A DNA stretch of 64,000 nucleotides from Leptonema sp964619535. Its GTDB lineage: Bacteria; Spirochaetota; Leptospiria; Leptospirales; Leptonemataceae. The stretch spans positions 62,001 to 126,000 of the forward strand of contig CAZUEX010000006.1 of the NCBI GenBank assembly GCA_964619535.1. Reading direction: 5' to 3'. The notes beneath the pieces were generated by a model that was not told the DNA's origin, ran no database searches, and saw nothing but the letters and a program-made list of their open reading frames with translations. The translations under genes and the position numbers were made by a program. Each line of letters begins with the position of its first letter. The stretch's first letter is position 1. Below, one piece after another: positions 49,486 through 58,758 of this stretch.

Positions 49486-50850
49486 CTACCGGCCACCACG
49501 AAAAAGAACAACACGCACCGTTTTCAACAGAATATTAATATCAAGGAGTGCCGTGTAGTTTTTGATGTAGTAAAGATCATATTCCAGCTTATGAATCGTA
49601 TCTTCTATGTTCGCTCCGTAAGGATACATAACCTGCGCCCATCCGGTTATTCCGGGACGTACAAGATGTCGCAGATTATAGAATGGGATCTGTCTTTCGT
49701 ATTCCCGGGTAAGTCTCGTCCATTCAGCTCTTGGTCCGATGAGGCTCATCTGCCCCTTAAGAACGTTAAACAACTGCGGCAACTCATCAAGACGCGTCAC
49801 ACGCAGGAACCGACCGACGCGCGTAATGCGATTATCACCGGGCTGTGTGTAAGGGTCAAGCCTGTCTGCTCCCATCACCATAGTGCGAAATTTAAACACG
49901 TCAAAGGTTTCACCATTCAGACCCGTGCGCTCCTGGCGAAAGAATACCGGCCGACCGGAATCAAGCCATACAACAAGGATAACGAGCAACATTACAGGAA
50001 AGGTTAACACCAGAAGCACAATAGCAATCGAATAATCCATAACATATTTTAGACGGTGCCCGATAACGTTCGAAAGAACAAAAAATCCTCGCCCGATCAT
50101 CAAATGAGAATGTTCCATAAAATAAAGCGGCACCTTCAAAAAGAAACGCTCATAGAACGAAACAAGATCAAGAACCGGTAAACCGCCCAGCCGACGTGCA
50201 AGCAACGTTTCCAGCTGAGCATTCGACAAGGATTCGGTGGCAATGACAACACCATCCCATCGCTCCTTCAGGGCAGAGGCAAACCCTGACTTCATGGGAT
50301 GCCCCACCACCCCATCGTCGCTTCGAATCACCTTCCCTGAATCTCGCACCAGGTAGACGATATCCCACATCGGGAACCGTCGCTGGATCTCCTTGTGAAT
50401 GGGCCCAAGGAATCGCTTCTCTGTCAGAATCAGCCAGCGATAGCTCATCCGGCTCTGGTCAAAGAGCTGTGCAAAAGCAAAGCGTGCTGTCGTTGCATAT
50501 AGACCGAAAATGGCAACCGCAATATAGAGAACGCTACGACCGACATAGCTATCCAGTTCATGGCCAAATAGCAGATACGCTTCAAGAGTCAGAATAAGAG
50601 CGACTACGGCAGAAGCCTGTATAGTTCGTGTGGCCAGACCAAGACGTGTGGCATGAGACCATGGATTATAGACATCCAGCACAAGGAAAACAGCGATGGT
50701 GGCCGGCAAGAACCAGAGCGTACCCGGCACAAGAATTTCGGGATACAGATAGCCTTTTCGGATCAGATGGCCAATATGATAGCTGAGGATAAAGACTACG
50801 ACATCAGAACCCAGCAGAGCGTACTTTGCAAATCGTATCCAGCGCAGCAT
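49486..50850 (-). CDS. Undecaprenyl-phosphate sugar-1-phosphate transferase (WbaP/WcaJ-type)
   Basis: 454 residues. An N-terminal set of membrane segments and a flavodoxin-like middle region precede the catalytic domain: SGRPVFFRQERTGLNGETFDVFKFRTM (about 315), then GRFLRVTRLDELPQLFNVLKGQMSLIGPRAEW and an amphipathic tail ending KNYTALLDINILLKTVRVVLF. This polyisoprenyl-phosphate hexose-1-phosphate transferase begins repeat-unit assembly on undecaprenyl phosphate, so it is the initiating enzyme of the locus. It lies at the 3' end of the locus, 2 bases after the Gmd-like gene stops. Confidence 0.9.
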   Translation of the reverse strand: MLRWIRFAKYALLGSDVVVFILSYHIGHLIRKGYLYPEILVPGTLWFLPATIAVFLVLDVYNPWSHATRLGLATRTIQASAVVALILTLEAYLLFGHELDSYVGRSVLYIAVAIFGLYATTARFAFAQLFDQSRMSYRWLILTEKRFLGPIHKEIQRRFPMWDIVYLVRDSGKVIRSDDGVVGHPMKSGFASALKERWDGVVIATESLSNAQLETLLARRLGGLPVLDLVSFYERFFLKVPLYFMEHSHLMIGRGFFVLSNVIGHRLKYVMDYSIAIVLLVLTFPVMLLVILVVWLDSGRPVFFRQERTGLNGETFDVFKFRTMVMGADRLDPYTQPGDNRITRVGRFLRVTRLDELPQLFNVLKGQMSLIGPRAEWTRLTREYERQIPFYNLRHLVRPGITGWAQVMYPYGANIEDTIHKLEYDLYYIKNYTALLDINILLKTVRVVLFRGGR

Positions 50851-50852
50851 TG

Positions 50853-51818
50853 CTATACCTCAAGCCCATCTGCTCGTAGCATCGCGGCAATGATCTCTTC
50901 CAGCGAACGGCTGTTCTTCCAGGAAAGCCTGTCTGCGATCCTTGCCGGGTTACCACAGAGCGGTATCTTTTCAGATGGACGAAAAAAACGGGGATCCGTC
51001 TTTACATACTTTCTGTAATCAAGGCCGGCCAGTGAAAATGCAATCTCAACAAAATCGCGAACCGTATGCAATACCCCGGTGGCAACAATGTAGTCATCAG
51101 CCCGGTCCGTTTGCAGCATCCGCCACATGGCGTCTACGTAATCAGGGGCCCAGCCCCAATCCCGCTGTGCCTCCAGATTGCCAAGGGCCAGAGAATCGGC
51201 TTCGCCTCGCACAATTTTTGCCACTGTAGAGGTAATCTTTCGGGTAACAAACTGATGTCCGCGACGGGGAGATTCATGGTTATACATAATCCCCGTGCAT
51301 GCAAAGAGGCCTTCTTTTTCGCGATAATTGCGAATCATATAATATGAGGCAATCTTTGAGATTCCGTAGATCGATTTTGGGTTAAACCTCGTAGATTCCG
51401 TCTGCGGGCTTTCGTCCGGCTCGCCGAACATTTCAGATGAACCAGCAAAGAACAGACGGCAGGACGGCTTCAGCTCTTTAATCGTGGAAAGCAGATAGTG
51501 CGTTGAGTTAAAGTTGTTATTCAGTATCAGAAACTCATCATCGAAGTTGTAATGTACAAACGATGAGGCAGCCAGATGATAGCATTCATCGGGCATCAGG
51601 TCACGAAAGAGCTTGTAAAGACTGAGGTGATTGTTTACAGAGATCGGATGCAAATGAATGCGATCAATGCAATGGCTGAGGTTCCCCAGGCGGTGACTGG
51701 CATCCTCCACAGACTCGCGTTTTACGATGCCATGGACCTCATAGCCTTTCGATAACAGAAGGTCGGCCAGATACGAGCCATCCTGCCCGCCAATGCCGGT
51801 TATCAGCGCCTTTTTCAT
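50853..51818 (-). CDS. GDP-mannose dehydratase-like NDP-sugar dehydratase/epimerase
   Basis: 321 residues. Nucleotide loop ITGIGGQDGSYLADLLL, the Gmd-type segments FFAGSSEMFGEP, YGISKIASYYMIRNYREKEGLFACTGIMYNHESPRRGHQFVTRKIT, and catalytic YxxxK. It is shorter than the true gmd (380 residues) in the same locus, lacking part of the C-terminal region, and is best read as a paralogue with a modified role, for instance a reductase or epimerase acting on the GDP-4-keto-6-deoxy-mannose intermediate, or a dehydratase for another NDP-sugar. Start codon overlaps the fcl stop by four bases. Confidence 0.75.
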   Translation of the reverse strand: MKKALITGIGGQDGSYLADLLLSKGYEVHGIVKRESVEDASHRLGNLSHCIDRIHLHPISVNNHLSLYKLFRDLMPDECYHLAASSFVHYNFDDEFLILNNNFNSTHYLLSTIKELKPSCRLFFAGSSEMFGEPDESPQTESTRFNPKSIYGISKIASYYMIRNYREKEGLFACTGIMYNHESPRRGHQFVTRKITSTVAKIVRGEADSLALGNLEAQRDWGWAPDYVDAMWRMLQTDRADDYIVATGVLHTVRDFVEIAFSLAGLDYRKYVKTDPRFFRPSEKIPLCGNPARIADRLSWKNSRSLEEIIAAMLRADGLEV

Positions 51819-52870
51819 TCAGATACCGCCTCGCCACAATAGCGTCGATATACCCTTTCAATACCTTCACGGAGCGGAATCCTCGCCTGCCAGCCCAGCG
51901 CAGTAAGCTTTGATACATCCATCAATTTTCGCGCCGTACCATCCGGCTTGTCTGGATTAAAGCGAAGCGTTCCGGTAAAGCCCACAATATCACGGATCAT
52001 CTCGGCCAGTTCTCCAATACTCAAATCGACTCCTGTGCCAACATTGATATGCGTATTGCGCACCTCTGACATTCCCTTTTTAAGATCGCCAAAGTTCACG
52101 TTTTTCATAATCCACACGCATGCATCGGCCAGATCATCACTGTGCAAGAACTCACGACGGGGCCTGCCCGTACCCCAGATCTCCACACTATCAGCCGATA
52201 CGCCATAGCGCTGAAGCATTGCATCCACTTCTGCGTCACTATCAGTACCGAGATTCTCGCGAAGCTCGGCCCACCGATCCTGCTGGCGCAGCTTTGCAAG
52301 ATGCATCTTGCGTAACAGGGCAGGCAAAACGTGCGATCGCTCCAGGTCGAAGTTATCATTTGGTCCGTACAGGTTTGTTGGCATCACACTGATAAAGTTC
52401 GTACCATATTGTAGATTCAGCGATTCGCAAAGCTTCATTCCTGCAATCTTTGCAACCGCATAAGGCTCATTTGTGTATTCAAGAGGAGAAGTCAAAAGGG
52501 CATCCTCTCGCATCGGCTGTGGCGCCTCTTTCGGATAGATACAGCTGCTACCAAGAAAGAGCAGCTTCTTTACACCGGAACGCCAGCTTTCGCCAATGAC
52601 ATTGTTTTGAATCTGCAGGTTTTTGAGGATAAAGTCAGCTCGATAGACATTGTTCGCCTGGATTCCGCCCACCTTTGCAGCGGCAAGAAAGACGTACTCG
52701 GGCTTCTCTCTGGCAAAAAAATCTGCCACAGCTCGCTGGTCTTCCAGATCCAGTTCAGCATGTGTGCGCAGGATCAGGTTTGTATACCCCTCTCGCTGAA
52801 GTCGTCGTACGATTGCCGATCCTACAAGGCCACGATGTCCGGCTACATAAATACGGCTCTGCAAATGCAT
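51815..52870 (-). CDS. fcl: GDP-L-fucose synthase
   Basis: 351 residues from the ATG at 52870, which follows GGAG eight bases upstream; a GTG at 52879 is an alternative. GDP-4-keto-6-deoxymannose epimerase/reductase signature: YVAGHRGLVGSAIVRRL, LFLGSSCIYPKEAPQPM, the catalytic YAVAKIAG and SVMPTNLYGPNDNFDLERSHVLPALLRKMH. With gmd it makes GDP-L-fucose from GDP-mannose, so fucose is a likely constituent of the polymer. It is translationally linked with gmd upstream (overlap) and the Gmd-like gene downstream. Confidence 0.92.
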   Translation of the reverse strand: MHLQSRIYVAGHRGLVGSAIVRRLQREGYTNLILRTHAELDLEDQRAVADFFAREKPEYVFLAAAKVGGIQANNVYRADFILKNLQIQNNVIGESWRSGVKKLLFLGSSCIYPKEAPQPMREDALLTSPLEYTNEPYAVAKIAGMKLCESLNLQYGTNFISVMPTNLYGPNDNFDLERSHVLPALLRKMHLAKLRQQDRWAELRENLGTDSDAEVDAMLQRYGVSADSVEIWGTGRPRREFLHSDDLADACVWIMKNVNFGDLKKGMSEVRNTHINVGTGVDLSIGELAEMIRDIVGFTGTLRFNPDKPDGTARKLMDVSKLTALGWQARIPLREGIERVYRRYCGEAVSE

Positions 52871-52872
52871 GT

Positions 52873-54015
52873 CTACCACTCCGCACTTTCCAGAACCTTG
52901 TGACCATGCATGTGTAGCAGCTTATCACGTTGAAACAGCTTCACATCAGATTGTACCATCTCGCTAACCATCTGCTCCAGGGTATAGGTCGGTGTCCATC
53001 CAAGCTTTTCTCTGGCCTTCGTTGCATCGCCCACAAGCAGATCGACCTCTGCCGGACGGTAGTACTGCGGATCTACGGCAATCACCTCATCACCGGGCTT
53101 CAGAACGGGCTTATCACCAACCACAGCAGCAAAGCGCTCCTCATCAATCGAGGCAATCACTCCCACCTCATTCTCGTTCTCTCCGCGAAATTCCAGTGAA
53201 ATACCGACCTCACCAAATGCCATGCGGCAGAAATCACGAATCTCCGTCGTTTTGCCCGTGGCAATGACATAGTCATCGGCCTCAGGCTGTTGCAGTATAC
53301 GCCACATGGCATCCACATAATCCCGGGCATGGCCCCAATCCCGCCGGGCGTTTAGATTACCAAGATACAGCTTCTTTTGCATACCAAGGGCGATGGCCGC
53401 AACAGCACGCGTGATCTTTCGCGTAACAAAGGTTTCACCGCGAATCGGACTTTCATGATTAAACAGTATACCATTACAGGCGTACATTCCATAGGATTCG
53501 CGGTAATTTTTCGTGATCCAGAATCCATAGAGTTTGGCCACACCGTAAGGGCTTCGTGGATAAAACGGCGTCGTTTCTTTCTGGGGTATTTCCTGGACCA
53601 GTCCATAGAGCTCCGAGGTAGAGGCCTGGTAGATACGCGTCCTCTCGGTTAATCCGAGCATCCTTACAGCTTCAAGAATTCGAAGCGTTCCAATACCATC
53701 TGCATTGGCCGTATATTCAGGCGTCTCAAAACTGACCTTTACATGACTCATGGCAGCGAGGTTGTAGATTTCATCGGGCTGGGTTTCCTGCACGATGCGA
53801 ATGAGGTTCGTAGAATCGGTCAGCTCGCCATAATGAAGATGTAGCCTGACATCTTTCTCATGACGGTCCTGGTAAAGATGGTCGATACGGTCCGTATTAA
53901 ACAGTGATGCCCGGCGCTTGATACCGTGAACCGTATAGCCCTTTTTTAGAAGAAGTTCTGCCAGGTAGGCACCATCCTGCCCGGTAATGCCTGTTACGAG
54001 TGCTGTTTTTGCCAT
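52873..54015 (-). CDS. gmd: GDP-mannose 4,6-dehydratase
   Basis: 380 residues from ATG 54015; the frame runs ten codons further upstream without similarity. VTGITGQDGAYLAELLLKKGYTVHGIKRRASLFNTDRIDHL is the classic Gmd start, with ASTSELYGLVQEIPQKETTPFYPRSPYGVAK (catalytic YxxxK) and NGILFNHESPIRGETFVTRKITRAVA. It converts GDP-mannose to GDP-4-keto-6-deoxymannose, the shared precursor of fucose, rhamnose and perosamine. First gene of a minus-strand quartet ending with the initiating transferase. It is divergent from the membrane-protein gene at 54191. Confidence 0.95.
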   Translation of the reverse strand: MAKTALVTGITGQDGAYLAELLLKKGYTVHGIKRRASLFNTDRIDHLYQDRHEKDVRLHLHYGELTDSTNLIRIVQETQPDEIYNLAAMSHVKVSFETPEYTANADGIGTLRILEAVRMLGLTERTRIYQASTSELYGLVQEIPQKETTPFYPRSPYGVAKLYGFWITKNYRESYGMYACNGILFNHESPIRGETFVTRKITRAVAAIALGMQKKLYLGNLNARRDWGHARDYVDAMWRILQQPEADDYVIATGKTTEIRDFCRMAFGEVGISLEFRGENENEVGVIASIDEERFAAVVGDKPVLKPGDEVIAVDPQYYRPAEVDLLVGDATKAREKLGWTPTYTLEQMVSEMVQSDVKLFQRDKLLHMHGHKVLESAEW

Positions 54016-54190
54016 GTGTTCTGCCTTCCGCTTGAAGTGGGCCATACGGCCTTTAGAAGAGCAGCTTCCCCGTCGCTTTCTGTCTGATCAAGCGGAATAC
54101 TGCTATGTAACAGACCATCACCCTGTAACACAAGACTTACGGTTCAAAAAAATATTGCCGATCATACTCCTCGCCAGAGTTTGTACACCC

Positions 54191-55207
54191 ATGTCAGCAA
54201 AGCACTTTTTCATCATTGTTTCTTCTCTGGTCTCCACTTTGTTCATACGCTTCAACCGACAGGATTTGTGGATCGACCGGTTCACGGGAAAAAGCGGCGA
54301 TCACCTCCATTACTATAGCCTCGTTGAAGTGTTCCGGAATCAAGCTCATGCCGACATTGTTCCACCACCCTTTAACAGTCGTATCCTCATAAGCTATATG
54401 GCTTCCTTTTTGCCCGCGCCTGCAGATCTGGCATTAAACGTTATCATAGCAACCATACTACTGATAGGCTTCCTCTGTGCTTACCTGACACTGCGAGCCC
54501 TAAATGTCGACAATACAAAAAGCCTGTTAATCGTAATTCTTCATATTTTTTCCTTCCCGGTGTTCTATTACGGTGCCATAGGCTATTTGGATTCTGCTCT
54601 TGTAGGTTGGATGATGATCGGCCTGCTGGCACTTGTCCGGTCCTCGTGGATACTTCTGGGCGCAGTCATCTTTTCAGGTGCTTTTTTAAAAGAGACCATC
54701 TTCATTCTAACGGCTGTATCTTTCGTTTACATCTTTCTGAGTTCACCCAGGAAAAAATGGGGGGTACTTGCATTGATTTCTGCCTGTCAACTTATAGGAA
54801 TAATTCTGGTACAGCAACTAACAGCATCGGGAACGCCTTCATTCCACTGGCTTCCCGAATTAGACGTTTTATGGATGAACCTTGCTCGACCGAGAACCTT
54901 TCTTTCGTATTTGCTGTCAGCATATCCGGCCGTTCTTCTGTTTGCTATCGGCCTTCAAAAGCAACACAGAACTCCTATCACAACCGGACAAGAAGCGGCA
55001 GTGTATGCTTCAAGCATGACTGGTATCGCAATTGCAATCTTAATATCCTTTTACTCATTTATCGCCGCTTACGCAGACGGCCGGTTCCTGTTTCTCGCAT
55101 ATCCTTTTTCAATCATGCTCAGCGCCCACCTTGTGAGAGGGCTCTCCAGGCTCAGATATGCCCTGCGCGCTCCTTTCGTCGAGCCAGAACTCCCAGGGAA
55201 AAGCTAA
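54191..55207 (+). CDS. Multi-spanning membrane protein, unknown, opposed within the polysaccharide locus
   Basis: 338 residues from the ATG at 54191; open frame upstream to 53987 overlaps gmd and has no likely start. About eight hydrophobic segments (FFIIVSSLVSTLFIRF, LALNVIIATILLIGFLCAYL, LLIVILHIFSFPVFYYGAIGY and others). The early loop WIDRFTGKSGDHLHYYSLVEVF and the repeated pattern of segments resemble lipid-linked-sugar glycosyltransferases or O-antigen membrane proteins, but no diagnostic motif is present. It is the only plus-strand gene in the locus, looks more A+T-rich than its neighbours, and its end overlaps the flippase gene by 56 bases. A recent insertion is plausible. Confidence 0.6.
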   Translation: MSAKHFFIIVSSLVSTLFIRFNRQDLWIDRFTGKSGDHLHYYSLVEVFRNQAHADIVPPPFNSRILISYMASFLPAPADLALNVIIATILLIGFLCAYLTLRALNVDNTKSLLIVILHIFSFPVFYYGAIGYLDSALVGWMMIGLLALVRSSWILLGAVIFSGAFLKETIFILTAVSFVYIFLSSPRKKWGVLALISACQLIGIILVQQLTASGTPSFHWLPELDVLWMNLARPRTFLSYLLSAYPAVLLFAIGLQKQHRTPITTGQEAAVYASSMTGIAIAILISFYSFIAAYADGRFLFLAYPFSIMLSAHLVRGLSRLRYALRAPFVEPELPGKS

Positions 55208-56399
55208 CTAAAGTTTCAATAGTAAAGATACACAGAATAAAGAAGACCTCAAACCCCTGCTCCGGGAGCAGGAAAGCTATAGCATAAACAATCAGTATAC
55301 TGGCGATGTTGACCAGACCACCGCTGGCACCGGATGATCTGCGCAGTAAATCGAGCTGGAAGAATGCAATATTGAATACGCGAACGGGTAGGATAACAAG
55401 TAACAACTGCATAGCGTCCACGGAACGCGAATCTACAATATCGAGAAAGATCTGCAATAGATAGGGAGACAGAATCATGCCTATCACGGCTACCGCTGAA
55501 GCAGCCGCAAGCAACAGAGCATAAAATCGCACCCGAGTTCTGCCTTCCAGCATGACAGAAGGAAGCAGAAAGGTTACCAGCGGCTGAACCAGCGCTATCG
55601 CAGCTCGAACCAGGCGCTCCGGCCCAGCCAGTAACGCCAGACCAGAGCTTCCCATATGGATCTCGACATTGGAAAGAAAGACAGAGGACTGCAAGGGCAT
55701 CAGAACGCGCTGCAAGGCTGCCGGCCATGTCTGCCTACCGTATCGAAGTCCTGTTCGAATAAGCTCAGCAAAAGTAATCCTCTTTCCCGCAGCAGGAGGA
55801 AGAAGTCGAACGAAAAGTATGTACTGGAAGATAAGGGAGGCGAGCTGGAAGAAGGCCAGCAGCAACAGCACATCTATCGCTTTCCACACCCGGTCGGAGA
55901 GCAACGCCACCACAACAACCGGTAAAAACCGCATGACTATATCCACTCCGAGAACCCGTCCCGGATCCTGACGCATGTAAAAGAAATAGAACTGCGAAAG
56001 AGTAAGGGCCAGCGATAGTACAGCTATCACAGGCAGGAAGGCAGCGGAGATTACAGACTCCTGCTGGAGCCGCAGAAACAAAACCGCTCCCCCAAAAACC
56101 ACAAACCACACAATCATGCGCAGGGGAAGCAAAGACAGATGGAAAAGGCGTAAAGAACGTCCGTCTTGCGGAAGACCTGCAGCATTTGCCGGGCCGGAAA
56201 TCGTAACCCCGTATTCGCCGGCAAAGCCGACCGATAACGCTATCGCATAGCCGTAGAGGTAGCTGGAATACTCCCCCACTCCAAGCAATCGACTGTACAC
56301 CACCATCTCTACAAGAGGCAAAACATACGAACTGAAATGGGCCCCGTAGAGAACGACCAGTCTGGACCACTTCACCTTACAGGCCCGCCCTTCCGGCAT
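55152..56399 (-). CDS. Polysaccharide flippase (Wzx-like, MATE/MOP superfamily)
   Basis: 415 residues with about twelve hydrophobic segments. The start RLVVLYGAHFSSYVLPLVEMVVYSRLLGVGEYSSYLYGYAIALSVGFAGEYGVTISG fits the first hairpins of O-antigen flippases. It would move the undecaprenyl-linked repeat unit to the periplasmic face for polymerisation. The gene overlaps the polymerase gene upstream by 23 bases and its 3' end by 56 bases with the opposed membrane-protein gene. Confidence 0.8.
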   Translation of the reverse strand: MPEGRACKVKWSRLVVLYGAHFSSYVLPLVEMVVYSRLLGVGEYSSYLYGYAIALSVGFAGEYGVTISGPANAAGLPQDGRSLRLFHLSLLPLRMIVWFVVFGGAVLFLRLQQESVISAAFLPVIAVLSLALTLSQFYFFYMRQDPGRVLGVDIVMRFLPVVVVALLSDRVWKAIDVLLLLAFFQLASLIFQYILFVRLLPPAAGKRITFAELIRTGLRYGRQTWPAALQRVLMPLQSSVFLSNVEIHMGSSGLALLAGPERLVRAAIALVQPLVTFLLPSVMLEGRTRVRFYALLLAAASAVAVIGMILSPYLLQIFLDIVDSRSVDAMQLLLVILPVRVFNIAFFQLDLLRRSSGASGGLVNIASILIVYAIAFLLPEQGFEVFFILCIFTIETLVSFSLGVLARRKERAGHI

Positions 56400-57639
56400 A
56401 GAGCCGTTGCAACAGCAACCATGGAATGGGATTGGTCATCTGCCCCTGAAAGAAGAAGAAAAGAAACACGATCGCGCCAAAAGCCACAAGAAAACTCCAC
56501 CGGGCACGGTACCGCAAACGCCGAAATCCGTACATCATATAGGGAACCAGGGCAAGAGCAAACCAGCCCGTATCGTGCACAAGGGCTTGCATATAGCTCT
56601 GAGGAAACAAAGGCCCTGCCCCGGGTTCAAAATAAACCCTCAATGCCCGATGCCTTGTCAGATCCATATCGTTTGCACGAGCCTCTTCTTTCCACTTAAA
56701 CGGAAACGATCCTATCCCCATACCTCGGGGACGATCCAGCAACACCTTAAACGAAAGATAAGCCGTGTACAGACGCGCGGAACCAGAATGACTTGCATGA
56801 TGAAGAGCATTCAACCATGAAGATCCCTCAACGGGACCTTGATCCCAGGCTGCGGGATTCCAGTTTCTAAGCGTTTTGAATTCATATCGATCGGAAAATA
56901 GAGCAAAGAGTACAATGGCAATGATAGCTGCCGGTACCCCATATGTTGCCAAATCCTTTCGCGACAGCAATAACATTCCCAGGTACAAAAAGAGCATCAC
57001 ATAAACGTAAAGTGAAATGGTAAGCAAAGCCAAAACGATCCATCCGATTCGAATCAGCAAAAGAGGCACCGTTGTACGACGTCGGTGAGTTGCCACAACA
57101 CCAGTCACAAAAAAGAACGCGAAATAGCTCGGCTCGGGCGTTAAAACGGACACCCCTCGCCGCCCTCCAAGAACCACCCAGACCCGCTCTGAAACCACCG
57201 AGCGAAGAGCTTCGTGAAGAGGAACAAACCCCATCAGCGAAATTATGGTAATCAGAAGTACCATAGCAACAACGACCGCCATTACGGAAATCGGTATTGC
57301 CCGCCACCACCGGAAGGGCAGAAGCAGAAACAGTGGACCAACGAGAAGCTTTGCCCAGTCAAGGGAACGTCCGCCGAAAATGAGTAGATGCCCCGTCAGG
57401 ACAGAAACATACACGAGGAAAAACAAAATCTGCCAGCGATCCCTGTTCCAATGCCGAAAGAGCAAAAGGCCAAACGGTAACAGCACAAGCGGTAATACAG
57501 GCTGTGTTTCCACCCCGATCGGTAGAATCTGAAAATGAATCGTAAAAAGCGATATATAGAAAAATGAAGCCCAGAGAGATCGTAAACGTCTGCCCTGATC
57601 CAATGAAAGTACTCTATAACGATTCACACGTGAATCCAT
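56377..57639 (-). CDS. O-antigen polymerase-like (Wzy) membrane protein
   Basis: 420 residues, about eleven hydrophobic segments. A large periplasmic loop in the C-terminal half (about 260-340) with GPVEGSSWLNALHHASHSGSARLYTAYL and RPRGMGIGSFPFKW resembles Wzy/WaaL-type proteins (compare the GxGxG-like motif), although sequence conservation in the family is poor. Proposed role: polymerising the lipid-linked repeats after flipping. It starts 5 bases after the upstream glycosyltransferase's stop, so it is co-transcribed. Confidence 0.65.
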   Translation of the reverse strand: MDSRVNRYRVLSLDQGRRLRSLWASFFYISLFTIHFQILPIGVETQPVLPLVLLPFGLLLFRHWNRDRWQILFFLVYVSVLTGHLLIFGGRSLDWAKLLVGPLFLLLPFRWWRAIPISVMAVVVAMVLLITIISLMGFVPLHEALRSVVSERVWVVLGGRRGVSVLTPEPSYFAFFFVTGVVATHRRRTTVPLLLIRIGWIVLALLTISLYVYVMLFLYLGMLLLSRKDLATYGVPAAIIAIVLFALFSDRYEFKTLRNWNPAAWDQGPVEGSSWLNALHHASHSGSARLYTAYLSFKVLLDRPRGMGIGSFPFKWKEEARANDMDLTRHRALRVYFEPGAGPLFPQSYMQALVHDTGWFALALVPYMMYGFRRLRYRARWSFLVAFGAIVFLFFFFQGQMTNPIPWLLLQRLYAGRAGL

Positions 57640-57643
57640 GCAC

Positions 57644-58459
57644 TTACTCCTCTACGGAACCTGCTGCTTGCTCTCCGAATTTCGAGTTTAGCCATCGCCT
57701 TCTGTTCTTTCTATATCCGTGAATAGCATACTGAACCCAGTGATAGAGGGCGGCCCATAGACTCAGCCCTTCCTTCTGACGGTATACGAACCACTGTGCA
57801 CGTGCAGCCTTCCATTTATTACGTGATACGGAGCCGCTGACTACCCGGTAGGCACCGAGCTTTTCAGGGACACAGATTGCCTTACAACCACGACGAAGAA
57901 GTTCCAACCACAGAACATAATCTTCTTTCATTCCCCATGGTGTATTCTCATCAAACCTTACGGGCCCGGTCTTATAAAGATCAATCATTGAAGTAAGAAA
58001 CCCAATACTGCATGTATGCAGCATCGTGCTGTAATCCACCATACGAGGTGACGATACAACAGAGAGCAGGTTGCCATGTTGATCGATACGATCATAGTAT
58101 GCGAATACGATCGCAGCGTCTGTACCATCAAAGGCAGCCAGTTGCTTTTCAAGCTTCTGTGGATACCAGACATCGTCTGCGTCAAGAAAGGCAATATACC
58201 GGCCGCGGGCATTCTCCAGAGCCACATTCCGGGGTACAGCCGGACGACCACTGGCAACAGGCCGATGAATCACGCGAATTCTATCATCCTCACGTGCAAA
58301 CTGCTCGGCAAGTGCCCCCGTGCCATCCGGAGAACCATCATCCACGATAATCAGTTCCCAGTCTGCAACGGTCTGTGCCATAACGGACCGAACGGCCTCT
58401 TCAAGGTAAGGCTCGGCCCTGTAGGCAGGAGTAATAACGGAGACCCGAGGATCGGCCAT
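57644..58459 (-). CDS. Family 2 glycosyltransferase
   Basis: 271 residues from ATG 58459 (a TTG five codons upstream is weaker). GT-A fold: VSVITPAYRAEPYLEEAVRSVMAQTVADWELIIVDDGSPDG, and the metal-binding YIAFLDADDVWYPQKLEKQ (DxD). Acceptor specificity is not readable. A Lys/Arg-rich tail (YRKNRRRWLNSK) may attach it to the membrane. First gene after a 299-base A+T-rich gap, so it probably has its own promoter there. Confidence 0.88.
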   Translation of the reverse strand: MADPRVSVITPAYRAEPYLEEAVRSVMAQTVADWELIIVDDGSPDGTGALAEQFAREDDRIRVIHRPVASGRPAVPRNVALENARGRYIAFLDADDVWYPQKLEKQLAAFDGTDAAIVFAYYDRIDQHGNLLSVVSSPRMVDYSTMLHTCSIGFLTSMIDLYKTGPVRFDENTPWGMKEDYVLWLELLRRGCKAICVPEKLGAYRVVSGSVSRNKWKAARAQWFVYRQKEGLSLWAALYHWVQYAIHGYRKNRRRWLNSKFGEQAAGSVEE

Positions 58460-58758
58460 AAGCCATTCATCCAACCGCCGTCCATCTTGTCACGTCTAAT
58501 ACTAATCGTCTACTTATCTGCTCAACGCACTATCACAGAGTGTATCCGTACACTCTACGCTTGTACTCATACAGTCTCCATTATCTATAATACGCACCTA
58601 ATACCCAATATCATCTTTCACTATTCTTTTCATTGTTGAGTTACCTCTAAATGTATATCACCATACACACAGGCATAAACCATCCATGGCAATCACAGTA
58701 TAGAAAAGGGAAAAAAGCCACTGTCTCAGGGAAGGTAGACCGTGTGGAACTGAGAAGG
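58460..58758. other. A+T-rich intergenic gap inside the polysaccharide locus
   Basis: Nearly 300 bases without a supportable gene, clearly more A+T-rich than the genes around it. It contains the perfect palindrome AGAGTGTA-TCCG-TACACTCT (58537-58556) and TGTAT...ATACA near 58650-58665. No tRNA or convincing ORF is seen. It separates two same-strand groups of transferase genes, so it probably carries a minus-strand promoter for the group starting at 58459. Confidence 0.5.
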
